Part shown: positions 40,261-50,947 of the stretch, in pieces
Numbering within the stretch: the first letter of the stretch is position 1
How the letters are laid out: each line of letters opens with the position of its first letter
NCBI GenBank assembly: GCA_030765055.1
Contig: CM060952.1
Coordinates: 83,758,630-83,822,629 of the forward strand
Direction: 5' to 3'
From: Mantis religiosa
Taxonomy: Eukaryota; Arthropoda; Insecta; Mantodea; Mantidae
DNA length: 64,000 bases
Position numbers and translations under genes: made by a program
The notes under the pieces: model-generated
What the model saw: only the letters and a program-made list of their open reading frames with translations
What the model was told of the DNA's origin: nothing
Database searches by the model: none

Positions 40261-43200
40261 ATCTACGAGACATAGGTTGTACTTGTACAATAGTCTTGTG
40301 TTTCTTTGTTACTAGCTGAAATACCCGACGTTGTCCGTGGTTTGACGGCTTATCTCAACAACATTTAGACTTAGGTTGTACTTGTACAATAGCCTTGTGT
40401 TTCTTTGTTACTAGCTGAAATACCCGACGTTGTCCGTGGTTTGACGGCTTATCTCAACAACATTTAGACTTAGGATATACTTGTACAATAGTCTTGTGTT
40501 CCTTTGTTACTAGCTGAAATACCCGACGTTGTCCGTAGTTTGACGGTTTATCTCTACAACATTTAGACTTAGGTTGTACTTGTACAATAGTCTTGTGTTT
40601 CTTTGTTACTAGCTGAAATACCCGACGTTGTCCGTGGTTTGACGGCTTATCTCAACAACATTTAGACTTAGGATATACTTGTACAATAGTCTTGTGTTCC
40701 TTTGTTACTAGCTGAAATAACCGACGTTGTCCGTAGTTTGTCGGTTTATCTCTACAACATTTAGACTTAGGTTGTACTTGTACAATAGCCTTGTGTTACT
40801 TTGTTACTAGCTGAAATACCCGACGTTGTCTGTAGTTTGACGGTTTATCTCTACAACATTTAGACTTAGGTTGTACTTGTACAATAGCCTTGTGTTTCTT
40901 TGTTACTAGCTGAAATACCCGACGTTGTCCGTAGTTTGTCGGTTTATCTCTACAACATTTAGACTTAGGTTATACTTGTACAATAGCCTTGTGTTACTTT
41001 GTTACTAGCTGAAATACCCGACGTTGTCTGTAGTTTGACGGTTTATCTCTACAATATTTAGACTTAGGTTGTACTTGTACAATAGCCTTGTGTTTCTTTG
41101 TTACTAGCTGAAATACCCGAGGTTGTCCATAGTTTGACGGTTTATCTCTACGACATTTAGAATTAGGTTGTACTTGTACAATAGTCTTGTGTTTCTTTGT
41201 TACTAGCTGAAATACCCAACGTTGTCCGTAGTTTGACGGTTTATCTCTACAACATTTAGACTTAGGTTGTACTTGTACAATAGTCTTGTGTTTCTTTGTT
41301 ACTAGCTGAAATACCCGACGTTGTCCGTAGTTTAGCGGTTTATCTCTACAACATTTAGACTTAGGTTGTACTTGTACAATAGTCTTGTGTTTCTTTGTTA
41401 CTAGCTAAAATATCCGACGTTGTCCGTAGTTTAGCGGTTTATCTCTACAACATTTAGACTTAGGTTGTACTTGTACAATAGTCTTGTGTTTCTTTGTTAC
41501 TAGCTGAAATACCCGACGTTGTCTGTAGTTTGCCGGTTTATTTCTACAACATTTAGACTTAGGTTGTACTTGTACAATAGTCTTGTGCTTCTTTGTTACT
41601 AGCTGAAATACCCGAGGTTGTCCGTAGTTTGACGGCTTATCTCTACAACATTTAGACTTAGGTTGTACTTGTACAATAGTCTTGTGTTACTTTGTTACTA
41701 GCTGAAATACCCGAGGTTGTCCGTAGTTTGACGGTTTATCTCTACAACATTTAGACTTAGGTTGTACTTGTACAATAGTCTTGTGCTTCTTTGTTACTAG
41801 CTGAAATACCCGAGGTTGTCCGTAGTTTGACGGCTTATCTCTACAACATTTAGACTTAGGTTGTACTTGTACAATAGTCTTGTGTTACTTTGTTACTAGC
41901 TGAAATACCCGACGTTGTCTGCAGTTTGACGGTTTCTCTGTACAACATTTAGACTTAGGTTGTACTTGTACAATATCATTGTGTTTCTTTGTTCCTATCT
42001 GAAATACCCGAGGTTGTCCGTAGTTTGACGGTTTATCTCTACAACATTTAGACTTAGGTTGTACTTGTAGAATAGCCTCGTGTTCCTTTGTTACTAGCTG
42101 AAATACCCGAGGTTGTCCGTAGTTTGGCGGTTTATCTGTACAACATTTAGACTTAGGTTGTATTTGTACAATAGTCTTGTGTTCCTTTGTTACTAGCTGA
42201 AATAACCGACGTTGTTCGTAGCTTAGCGGTTTATCTCTACAACATTTAGACTTAGGTTGTACTTGTACAATAGTCTTGTGTTTATTTGTTACTAGCTGAA
42301 ATACCAGAAGTTGTCTGTGGTTTGGCGGTTTATCTCTACAACATTTAGACTTAGGTTGTACTTGTACAATAGTCTTGTGTTTATTTGTTACTAGCTGAAA
42401 TACCAGAAGTTGTCTGTGGTTTGGCGGTTTATCTCTACAACACTTAGACTTAGGTTGTACTTGTACAATTGTCTTGTGTTTATTTGTTACTAGCTGAAAT
42501 ACCAGACGTTGTCCGTGGTTTGACGGTTTATCTCTGCAACATTTAGACCTAGGTTGTACTTGTACAATAGTCTTGTGTTTCTTTGTTACTAGCTGTAATA
42601 CCAGACGTTGTCCGTGGTTTGACAGTTTATCTCTGCAACATTTTGACTTAGGTTGTACTTGTACAATAGTCTTGTGTTTCTTTGTTACTAGCTGAAATAC
42701 CCGACGTTGTCCGTAGTTTGACAGTATATCTATACAACATTTAGACTTAGGTTGTACTTGTACAATAGCCTTGTGTTTCTTTGTTACTAGCTGAAATACC
42801 CGAAGTTTTCCGTGGTTTGACGGTTTATCTCTGCAACATTTAGACCTAGGTTGTACTTGTACAATAGTCTTGTGTTTCTTTGTTACTAGCTGTAATACCA
42901 GACGTTGTCCGTGGTTTGACGGTTTATCTCTGCAACATTTAGACCTAGGTTGTAATTGTACAATAGTCTTGTGTTTCTTTGTTACTAGCTGAAATACCTG
43001 ACGTCTGTGGTTTGACGTTTTATCTCTGCAACATTTAGACTTAGGTTGTACTTGTACAATAGTCTTGTGTTTCTTTGTTACTAGCTGAAATACCCGACGT
43101 TGTCCGTAGTTTGGCAGTTTATCTCTACAACATTTAGACTTAGGTTGTACTTGTAGAATAGCCTCGTGTTCCTTTGTTACTAGCTGCAATACCCGACGTT

Positions 43201-43950
43201 GTCCGTAGTTTGGCGGTTTATCTCTACAACATTTAGACTTAGGTTGTACTTGTACAATAGTCTTGCGTTTCTTTGTTACTAGCTGAAATACCCGACGTTG
43301 TCCGTAGTTTGACGGTTTATCTCTACAACATTTAGACTTAGGTTGTACTTGTACAATAGTCTTGTGTTTCTTTGTTACTACCTGAAATACCCGACGTTGT
43401 CCGTAGCTTGGCGGTTTATCTCTACAACATTTAGAATTAGGTTGTACTTGTACAATAGTCCTGTGTTTCTTTGTTACTAGCTGAAATACCCGACGTTGTC
43501 CGTAGCTTGGCGGTTTATCTCTACAACATTTAGAATTAGGTTGTACTTGTACAATAGTCCTGTGTTTCTTTGTTACTAGCTGAAATACCCGACGTTGTCT
43601 GTGATTTGACGGTTTATCTCTACAACATTTAGACTTTGGTTGTACTTATACAATAGTCTTGTGTTTCTTCTATTACTAGCTGAAATACCCGACGATGTGC
43701 GTAGTTTGACGGTTTATCTCTACAACATTAAGACTTAGATTATATTTGTCTAATAGTCGTGTGTTACTTTGGTACGAGATGAAATACCCGACGTTGTCTG
43801 TAATTTGTCGGTTTATCTCTACAACATTTAGACTTAGATTATATTTGTCTAATAGTCGTGTGTTACTTTGGTACGAGCTGAAATACCCGACGTTGTCTGT
43901 GGTCTGACACTTTATTTCTACAATGTTTTGGGTTATGTTGCACTTACCCG
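40261..43950 (+). repeat. 99-bp minisatellite array, about 37 units
   Basis: Unit words: TTAGACTTAGGTTGTACTTG, TACAATAGTCTTGTGTTTCT, TTGTTACTAGCTGAAATACC, CGACGTTGTCCGTAGTTTGA, CGGTTTATCTCTACAACAT; total 99 bp. Units differ mostly by single substitutions, with rare indels. Variants come in local blocks: alternating GGATATACTT and GGTTGTACTT forms at 40320-40740, two copies of a 198-bp double unit at 41580-41880, neighbouring near-identical units at 42280-42480 and 43400-43560. Divergence grows at both ends. Because 99 is a multiple of three, a 434-codon minus frame (41885-43189) of 33-residue repeats stays open, which I do not take as coding. Confidence 0.97.
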
Positions 43951-44617
43951 TTAGGATATTGTTTCCTTTAGCTATTTTGAAGAGTAATGCTGCAATGTGC
44001 AGTTAAATGGTTAGATTTCTGAGGGCTCTATAAATGAACGGTCTACCTAAAGGCACAGTTTAACAACTTTAAATACCAGAGTTCCGTAGTTCAACATTTG
44101 GATTACATTGTCCGCATTTATGTTTATTGCTATACTCTGCTTGTTTTGTCCACAGAGTACCTATGGTTGTGATGATGTAATACGTTTTTGTAGGAAGTGA
44201 ACAAAGGGCTGAAGGGTTCATATACCGAAACGTTTTATGTAACGCACCGATGATTGATATAATACGTGAGTAATGAAATTAATTACAGCAGCCACGCCAA
44301 ATTCACTTACCTGGTTGCTTACCAAGAACAATGAACAATATGCGTGGAGTATTTACGCACCCAGCGTAATGAGTAAGTACACATAATGTGATTATTACCT
44401 TCAAAGAGAAACCACTTTTTCAGTCAGTCTTTGCGGCGTCGGGGCGCGGAGAGGAAGTGAAAGAATAATTACCAATTAATTGCCGTAACCGACTACAAGC
44501 ATACACCGCTCAGTTTTACTACAGCTTCCGATTTCCCAAAAAAAAGAATACAATTGAAAACTTGATATTCAAGTTTGGAGGTTCACTAAACAAAATACAA
44601 GCACACCAAAACAAAGG
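43951..44617. other. Spacer right of the minisatellite
   Basis: No gene recognised. 44205-44245 (GGCTGAAGGGTTCATATACC, then GAAACGTT) faintly resembles the PLE hammerhead-like tail but lacks most of the core. Confidence 0.4.
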
Positions 44618-44815
44618 AGTATTGGCAAGATAGAGTCACACTGAAAAATTCAATGCCATAGCCGGGATTTAAACCATGAATCTTCTGGTCTCCGTCCAGC
44701 CGCCCTAACCATTGAGCTACTATGGCCAACGTGCCGATATGACATTAAATTCTCCAACTGACCCGTATTTTTCCCGGTAAACCACTTAGGAGTTCTCATA
44801 ACTGCCTGGATTAAC
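44618..44815 (-). repeat. Family C element copy
   Basis: Reverse tRNA-like unit: GCCATAGCCGGGATTTAAAC (T arm and acceptor), CCGTCCAGCCGCCCTAACCA, TTGAGCTACTATGGCC (acceptor partner). The continuation ACATTAAATTCTCCAACTGA matches 9160-9185 in complement. The right part ends where the LINE begins. Confidence 0.8.
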
Positions 44816-44821
44816 TGCCAG

Positions 44822-45830
44822 ATAAGGTTGTTTGCAGACGATTGTATCATTTATAATAAAATTCGGAATACAGTGCATGAAACCGCTCTTCAGGATGATT
44901 TAAATGAAATCTGTAATTGGGCTGCGGCTAACAAAATGTCAATTAATGCCAAGAAAAGTAAGTCCATTGTTTTTAGTAGAACTAAGGGCAAAATTATTGT
45001 TAACTATCACATGGGAGGGGTGCAAATTCCACAGGTGGACAGCTGCAAATACTTGGGAGTGTACCTGGCAAGTAATGCTGGATGGGACGAACAAGTAAAT
45101 TCCACATCTAGGAATGCGTGGAAGGCATTACATTTCGTAATGAGAATATTGAAAAAGGGGAGCGCTAGGTCCAGGGAAATTGCCTACAAGGCCTTAGTGC
45201 GGCCGGTTATGGAATATGGAGTAGCATGCTGGGACCCGTATAGAGCTAACCAAATCGATCCATTAGAAAAAATACAGAAGAGGGCAATAAAATTCATAAA
45301 AAGAGGCAAGTATTTTGGGCCTATAAAAGGAGATGAGACTAAATGGGAGGAATTAAGAATTAGGCGTAAAAAACATAGGTTGGTAGCGTTATTCAAAGCT
45401 AATGCTGGTGTAAAGGCATGGGTGGACGTTAGTGTAAGGTTAGATAATCCGGATTATTATGGACGAAACGATCATAGGTATAAAATTAAGGGTAGAAGAT
45501 ACAGAAGCGACGTAGGAAAATTTTCTTTTGTTAATAGAACCATTGAAGAATGGAATGAATTGCCTGTAGCAGTCTTTCAGGGCTGTCCCCTGTCGCTGAA
45601 GAAATTTAGAAAAAATCTAGATGGTTTATAGTTTAACTTTTTAATTATAATGGTATATAATATGTAAATAGAGAAGTAATTAGATATGTTTTAAGTGACT
45701 AAAGTAAAATAATATCATGTTTGTATTGTTTACTGTGTTATTGTTGTAAATCTAGTAATTGTAATTTTTTCTGTATTCTTAACTCTGCCACCGGGTAGTA
45801 CCCAATTGCAGTCAATACATACATACATAA
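44822..45830 (+). mobile_element. CR1-like LINE, 5'-truncated, (ATAC)n tail
   Basis: The frame 44828-45631 (267 aa, intact to its stop) starts in the RT palm: MFADDCIIYNKI contains the FADD catalytic box (residues 2-5). The thumb follows (NKMSINAKKSKSIVFSR, then YLGVYLASNAGWDEQV), and the end is typical of CR1/L2-type ORF2 (FSFVNRTIEEWNELPVAVFQ ... FRKNLDGL). Endonuclease and the RT fingers are lost. The 3' end is a tandem ATAC repeat (45814-45830) rather than poly(A), as known in this group. The open frame suggests a fairly young insertion. No target duplication found. Confidence 0.85.
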
Positions 45831-45918
45831 ACACATGAGACAACTACCTTAATGGAGACTTACAACATGTAAGTACTTTAAGGCCTGGGCTTTATAGTTA
45901 ACCACTATTAGGTTAATT
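45831..45918. other. Short spacer
   Basis: Nothing recognised. Confidence 0.3.
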
Positions 45919-46159
45919 AATGGAAATTAATTATTTTTTTACACTGACCGTGTGTAGGCTAAAGTATGGAAAGATATGGAAAGATAATGTCATATCGGCA
46001 CGTTGGCCATAGTAGCTCAATGGTTGGAGCGGCTGGACGGAGACTAGAAGATCCGTGGTTTAAATCCCGGCTATGGCATTATATTTTTCAGTCTGAGTCT
46101 ATCTTTACATACTTTAGCCTACACACGGCCAGTGTGAAAGAAGAATTAATTTCCAAAAG
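45919..46159 (+). repeat. Family C element with about 52-bp terminal inverted repeats
   Basis: Ends GGAAATTAATTATTTTTTTA ... CCGTGTGTAGGCTAAAGTAT and the complement AATACTTTAGCC-type sequence ... AGAATTAATTTCC pair over about 52 bp. Between them lies one complete tRNA-like unit (46007-46078): acceptor GCCATAG/CTATGGC fully paired, D arm TAGCTCAATGGTTGGAGC, T arm GGTTTAAATCCCGG. This copy defines the full element, about 241 bp. No target duplication could be placed. Confidence 0.85.
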
Positions 46160-46377
46160 GAGTGTTATTTCGCTTAAGTTTATTTTTATAAACTGTACTT
46201 AGAAAACCTTATTCTTCTTTGTACTTCTGTCTTTTTCTTCGTGTTCCTTTTTACCTTTCTAAATACTGTGAGTAGCAAAGTATTGCATTCCACTGAGAAT
46301 TCGAAATTGAGGTTTCACCGTAAACACCCATGAATAAAAAACAAACAGCTTTTCAGCAAAGGATTGTATGAGCTTCT

Positions 46378-46589
46378 TTTTTTAATTTACATCCTCCAAC
46401 GTTGAATCATATCGGTCGATAAATGAAATGATGCTGAAATGTGCCTAGGGTGTACAGAGCTTAGAGTTACCTGACATTCGTCTTCCAGGATAAGGGAAAA
46501 CCCATACAGATAACTCTCCCTGACCGAGATTCGAACTAATGACCTCTTGAACACAAGAAAGATGTGTTATCATATACGCTACCGAGGCT
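46378..46589 (-). repeat. SINE-A copy
   Basis: Reverse-oriented, near full length: TTAATTTACATCCTCCAACG, GTACAGAGCTTAGAGTTACC, CATTCGTCTTCCAGGATAAG, CCGAGATTCGAACTAATGAC (B box), GTTATCATATACGCTACCGA. Confidence 0.88.
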
Positions 46590-46609
46590 ACAGGGTTATA
46601 TGGAGAATA

Positions 46610-47260
46610 TTTACAAATATTTTAATATTCTCAAAAATGTATGTAACTTTAACTAAAATATCACTTTTTGAAAATATTTTTGTAATAAATGAATTGTATA
46701 TCTTTAATATTCTGTGAAGTTGCTTCCCTTTTCGATGATAATGTGTAAACCTAAGAAGTGTGCATCGTGTCACTGTTCAAAATATGCAAATCCTGTTAAA
46801 TCTCACAATTTGTCAAATACTTTCTTTGTTTATTTTTTCATACACGTAGTGGATCCTTTACCGAGATATTCCTTGTTATTTGTCTGAATTTTGCAATAAT
46901 TTGCTTTACTCAAATGCTAATCATTGTCATTTTACTGTACGTAAAGGACTCTCGTGTCCCATAGAGGCCTCTGAGCAAAGTTCAGCGGTCTTTCATGTCC
47001 AATTTAGATATGGACACTGAGTACCAAAGTAGTTAAGAGCGTCCATAAGAACTCCCTGATTATATTTGCACTTCTTTTATGTTCTCTGCATAATCACGTG
47101 AAAAATCCAATGTATTGTGCTCATATGACTTTCCCTACTCTTGTAAAAATACTTGTTACTCTATCTACTTCAAGGTAAATATTATCTTAATAGCTAGGTA
47201 CAAGGGAATGCAGTAAACTTTAAGTGATAGTCAAATGTTTTAAACAGCGAAAAGGGGTTA
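46610..47260. repeat. Family E, forward piece then reverse piece
   Basis: 46610-46950 reads forward (CAAATCCTGTTAAATCTCAC, TTTACCGAGATATTCCTTGT, TTTGCTTTACTCAAATGC). 47085-47260 reads in reverse (CTATCTACTTCAAGGTAAAT, GTGATAGTCAAATGTTTTAA). The middle (GTCCAATTTAGATATGGACA) also has a near match at 12640-12660. Confidence 0.65.
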
Positions 47261-47673
47261 ATATTCTTTTTTGCTTTTGACTATTCTTTTTACTTTATTT
47301 TTAAGAAAATAAATAATAATTAATAAGCAGTTAAAGGTTGATAACGAAACGAAATCAAATGGAAAATAATGAAAAGGAAATTGCTTATCGACTAGGGAAA
47401 ACTAGGAAGAATGGGATTACAGTGGGAGGTTCAAATATGTACTATTTTGAAACTTTTTCTTGTTATAAACTGCTTACAGTTCTCATGTAAATTTGCTCAT
47501 TGATCAAAACCTACCAATAACAAGTAGGTATGTACCAAGGGAGCTTGGCGTGTCGACCTAGATTCGTCTTCGATGACTGCCCTGCGACGTTAGATTGGTA
47601 AATGAAGTCAATTTGCACGAAATGACTACAGTTGAGGATGCTAACAGGGCAGTCAGTTATTTGTTTGTCCGTT
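47261..47673. other. Spacer, no gene recognised
   Basis: AT-rich, becoming mixed at 47530-47640. Nothing recognised. Confidence 0.35.
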
Positions 47674-48851
47674 CTTTTTTTTTTTTTTTCATTTATACAC
47701 CGCTTTTAAATACGAGGGCTGTTCAATAAAGAATGACCATAATTTTTTACGACCATAATTTTTCGCATTAAAATTCAATCTTATTATATTCTATTAACTT
47801 AATGTGAAACAAACACGTCGTAGTAGTCATTGTTGGTACTCCTGGTTCCCGCCTGTGAGAACCAGGCAAATTCAGACATGTTCAGTATCGCCTACCGCTG
47901 CAATGGAGGTAACATGCAGTTAAAGTTGATGTTAGAGGAAGATACGGAGTTTCTTTCAAACGTAATCACTGCTGATGAAACTTGGCTACATCACTTTGAT
48001 GCCGAGGGCAAACAGCAAAGCTCAGTGTAGAAAATCGCCTTCATCACCAAACCCCAAAAGCAAAAGTGGTTGCTTCTGCTGGGCAAGATATGGTCATCTC
48101 ATTTTTTGATATTCATGGAATGGTTTATTAGCTTGTTTTACCTGCACACACATCAGTAACTGGAAAATACTACAGGGATGTCCTGAAAACTTTGCAAGTC
48201 CATATCAAGTGCAAAAGACCACATTTCCGTGAAGCAGGCTGGATACTGCACCATGATAATGAGCGGCTGCATATTGCCAATGTTGTTGCTGCTAAAATCA
48301 ATCTGAAGTACATCTCTCACCCTCCCTATAGTCCGGATTTAGCCCCATGTGACTTTTTACTATTCCCCAACTTGAAGAAACGTCTTCTGGGAAAAATTAT
48401 CCATCATAGAAGCAGTGGTGAAGGCTGCAGAGGCGATTTTGAAGGATCTCTCAAAAAAATTGTTTCCAGCATGTCTTTGAAGACTGGCAGAAACGCTAGG
48501 ACAAGTGCATCGCATTCAGGGGAGACTGTTTTGAGAAGGACCATTAAAATTATGAGGATGAGTAAAGGTACGTTGTCAAAAAAATTGTGATCATGTTTAT
48601 TGAACAGCGCTCGTACTATGGTCGTATCGGCGGCCGCTCTCCTTTGGAACATATCGATGGTGTTAACTGGTAATCGTTGGGTTGTATCATTAGATCACGC
48701 ACGCATTCACACTGTCATTCATACTGCCAGACTCTGGGGAAGATGAGGAATTATCTTGGTCAGAGAAAAATCCCCTCTCCCACGGCCTGGAATCGAACCC
48801 GCAACCCCTAGCACGGCAGGCAGTTGCTCTACCGACTGAGCTACGGGGCCA
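47674..48851 (-). repeat. SINE-B copy interrupted by a mariner
   Basis: The two parts of one reverse-oriented SINE-B: 47674-47710 (T-run, CATTTATACACCGCTTTTAA) and 48616-48851 (TATGGTCGTATCGGCGGCCG, CATACTGCCAGACTCTGGGG, GGAATCGAACCCGCAACCCC B box, CCGACTGAGCTACGGGGCCA head). Joining them across the mariner restores the family order with only TA left over. Confidence 0.92.
47713..48613 (+). mobile_element. Mariner element, 901 bp, TIRs and TA duplication, inside SINE-B
   Basis: TIRs CGAGGGCTGTTCAATAAA at 47713 and the complement of CGAGCGCTGTTCAATAAA at 48613, 17 of 18 identical, with TA at 47711-47712 and 48614-48615. Transposase frames: 47830-48030 contains VITADETWLHHFDAEGKQQS (first Asp); 48192-48590 contains WILHHDNERLHIA (second Asp) and HPPYSPDLAPCDFLLFPNLK (third Asp). 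A frameshift follows: the usual C-terminus reads on in another frame (VFEDWQKR, stop, DKCIAFRGDCFEKDH) near 48470-48560, with a TAG where Trp is expected. The N-terminal DNA-binding domain is deleted. Dead, but all three catalytic Asp remain. Confidence 0.93.
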
Positions 48852-48960
48852 AGCTGCCCTCCACTCCCGCACATGCTTGGCTATTTGTTAACGACCTGGG
48901 TTTTGTACTTAGCAAAAGGTCTAAAAACGTAATCGTCTTTGGAAGATACGACACGAAAAT

Positions 48961-49330
48961 TCTGAAATATATTTATTATTCCTGTATATACATTACAGAC
49001 TAACATTGACATGAAATTTCTTTTTATTTTTCTCAAAAATGCATATAAAATTTTATTAAAATATCATATTTTCGAGATGAACGAAATGTACCTCTATCTA
49101 TTTAGGGGGGGATATCCCCCGAAATTCTGTTCATAACTGTAAACCATAAGAGATCTTTCTAAGGCACGCATTTTATATCAAATTACTTTTTGGTGGGATT
49201 AACCATTTACGAAATAATTCTTACTATTGGTTTGATCTTCCCAACACTTTCTCAATTGTGATTTTTTCTAGTTTTCGCAGGAATAGAACATAACTTCAAA
49301 GTCGTCACATAGCGGCCACTCTTGCTTAAA
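48961..49330 (+). repeat. Family E copy
   Basis: Forward: TTCTCAAAAATGCATATAAA, GTAAACCATAAGAGATCTTT, AACCATTTACGAAATAATTC, GAACATAACTTCAAAGTCGT. More diverged than most. Confidence 0.6.
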
Positions 49331-49650
49331 GCTTAATGTACTCCCGTATCGCCATTCTATCTACAAAAAATGTATTCCGCAACATTTATTTTGATTAGAG
49401 CAAAACAGTAGAGTAAGGCTTTCTCATGAATAGATTTTGATGAACGTACAGAGAAAGTAATAGTAATGTAACATATCAGATTTTTCTTTCATGGTGCGAA
49501 ATTAATATATCTGCTTCATTATCGTAATACATCCTCTATGTACAGCATGGTTACATTACAGACAATAATGGATCTAGGTTTGTCTTTGACAACACTGCGC
49601 ATAGGAGTTCAGAACACCAGGTGAAAATATTGGACCGAAAGTATAATCAG
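49331..49650. other. Spacer / possible 3' UTR of the adjacent exon
   Basis: AT-rich. A TTTATT (AATAAA on the minus strand) lies at 49385, about 265 bases past the stop codon of the candidate exon, in the position of a poly(A) signal. Confidence 0.3.
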
Positions 49651-49651
49651 C

Positions 49652-49951
49652 TTAACACCTGCCTTTCTTCACTCTCTCTAATATCATGTTCTTGTGTCTA
49701 TTATATTTGCTTTCAAAGTCCTCCCGTTTGCTTTTCAGCGGCAGCAGAGGGTGTTCACCGTCTTGACCTCTTGTCTGTATAGCTGGTCTTGCTTGAATGG
49801 GACATAGAGCTGTAGAAGGGCCTAAGTACCACCCTGAATCTTGCTGTGACTTTATTGCTTTGTCAACTGTCATTCCGTAAGTTTTCATAAGTTCGGGAAA
49901 CAGCAAAGCATCTGCATTTTCAAAACATACTAACACAAGTTTAAATTTTAT
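49652..49951 (-). CDS. Candidate terminal coding exon of an unidentified host gene
   Basis: The minus-strand frame ends in TAA at 49652-49654. Read back, it encodes about 85-100 residues of high-complexity, protein-like sequence: DALLFPELMKTYGMTVDKAI, KSQQDSGWYLGPSTALCPIQ, then charged LKSKREDFESKYNRHKNM and ILERVKKGRC at the end. Its local composition is GC-richer than both flanks, and no repeat family overlaps it. Upstream, an AT/T-rich stretch precedes AG dinucleotides (about 49912 or 49940) that could be splice acceptors, so the annotated ATG-start region before them is probably intron. I do not recognise the family; a cytoplasmic, basic, helical C-terminus is all that can be inferred. 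No partner exons were found in the window. Confidence 0.4.
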   Translation of the reverse strand: MKFKLVLVCFENADALLFPELMKTYGMTVDKAIKSQQDSGWYLGPSTALCPIQARPAIQTRGQDGEHPLLPLKSKREDFESKYNRHKNMILERVKKGRC

Positions 49952-50109
49952 TTTAATGAGACTAAACTGATGAAAACATATCAATACATACAAATATACG
50001 TCTCATATTACTACTACAGATGAATTTGAACGAATTAATGAATTCCTGTATTTCCTTAAGTGGAACATAGTCTTCTGAACCGCGTAACTTCAAGTCCCAT
50101 AAACGGGTT
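49952..50109. other. Short spacer
   Basis: Nothing recognised. Confidence 0.3.
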
Positions 50110-50357
50110 GAGGATCAGAGGTTTCCTGATTAGAGAGATTCCAAGATGAGTGATCAACCCAGTGCCGGAAGTGAAAGTACGAGAGAGATCAGGTGATAGG
50201 AAAAATGATGATGGAAGAATCGGTGGAGTACTGGTGGGGGAAACCGGAGGATCCGGAGAAAACTCATCCCATCGCCATGTTGTCCACCACATATCTCACT
50301 TTGTGATCGCCTGGGATCGAATCCAGTCTAACCACTTAGCCATGGCGCGGCCACACA
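50110..50357 (-). repeat. SINE-F copy (tRNA-derived)
   Basis: Reverse-oriented. Head end CACTTAGCCATGGCGCGGCC, B box GATCGCCTGGGATCGAATCC, body GGGGGAAACCGGAGGATCCG and CGCCATGTTGTCCACCACAT. Same family as 59399-59636 and 60439-60689, but its distal (3') part is diverged. Confidence 0.75.
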
Positions 50358-50379
50358 GTTCAACATAGGATATATATCT

Positions 50380-50577
50380 TTTTTTTAATTTACCTGCTCC
50401 AACTTTTAGTCCTATAGAACGATGAATGAAATGATACTGCAGTGAGCCCCTTAGAGCTCATAATTACCAGACATTCATCATTTAAGGACAAGGGAAAACC
50501 TTATAAAAGATCTTATCTAGACGCTGAACGAGATTCAAACTCGCGACATCTTGAATGTGAGGCAGATAAGCTAGGTG
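50380..50577 (-). repeat. SINE-A copy
   Basis: Reverse-oriented: TTAATTTACCTGCTCCAACT, CCAGACATTCATCATTTAAG, GCTGAACGAGATTCAAACTC (B box), GTGAGGCAGATAAGCTAGGT. Confidence 0.83.
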
Positions 50578-50774
50578 GTCTCTCGTTTTTACCACATACC
50601 TGAGAAGTATGTAATTTATTTCTGCTTTGTTTCGTGGTACTCAGTATATAATTCGCAAAGGAAATTATGAAATCTAACATTAACTTTGGGTAATACAATA
50701 ACAAGACATAATGTCCTGGAATTGTAAGTGAACATGGACTTATGTGGTCTCAAATTGATATTTTCCTGTGCTGC
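50578..50774. other. Short spacer
   Basis: Nothing recognised. Confidence 0.3.
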
Positions 50775-50848
50775 CATGTTGCCATAGTAGCTCAGTGGTG
50801 GAGTTTTGTTCAAATACCGGCTATGGCAATGAACTTTTCAGTTTTAAT
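50775..50848 (+). repeat. Family C fragment (tRNA-like unit only)
   Basis: TTGCCATAGTAGCTCAGTGG, then a deletion of the anticodon arm, GTTCAAATACCGGCTATGGC and the family tail AATGAACTTTTCAGTTTT. Terminal repeats absent. Confidence 0.7.
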
Positions 50849-50947
50849 TGAAAAGAAACTTAATTAGGGCTACAAATAGCTTCTATAAATGAACAATAAA
50901 TACTTTTAATTTAGATAAAACACTATTAATTAACAAAATACAGGGAA

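Noticed and set aside
41885..43189. 434-codon minus-strand open frame of 33-residue repeats
   Set aside because: Explained by a 99-bp (3 x 33) minisatellite; neighbouring units carry stops or frameshifts in the same reading, and there is no start, splice or promoter context.
40261..43950. CRISPR-like regular repeat array
   Set aside because: Units are contiguous and wholly similar, with no unique spacers, in a eukaryotic context.
44205..44245. Third hammerhead motif
   Set aside because: GAAACGTT and a weak stem are present, but the CTGATGA core is not; similarity is too slight.
46007..46078. Functional tRNA gene inside family C
   Set aside because: The cloverleaf is recognisable but embedded in a multi-copy element with terminal repeats. 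The anticodon arm pairs imperfectly, and the other copies are decayed.
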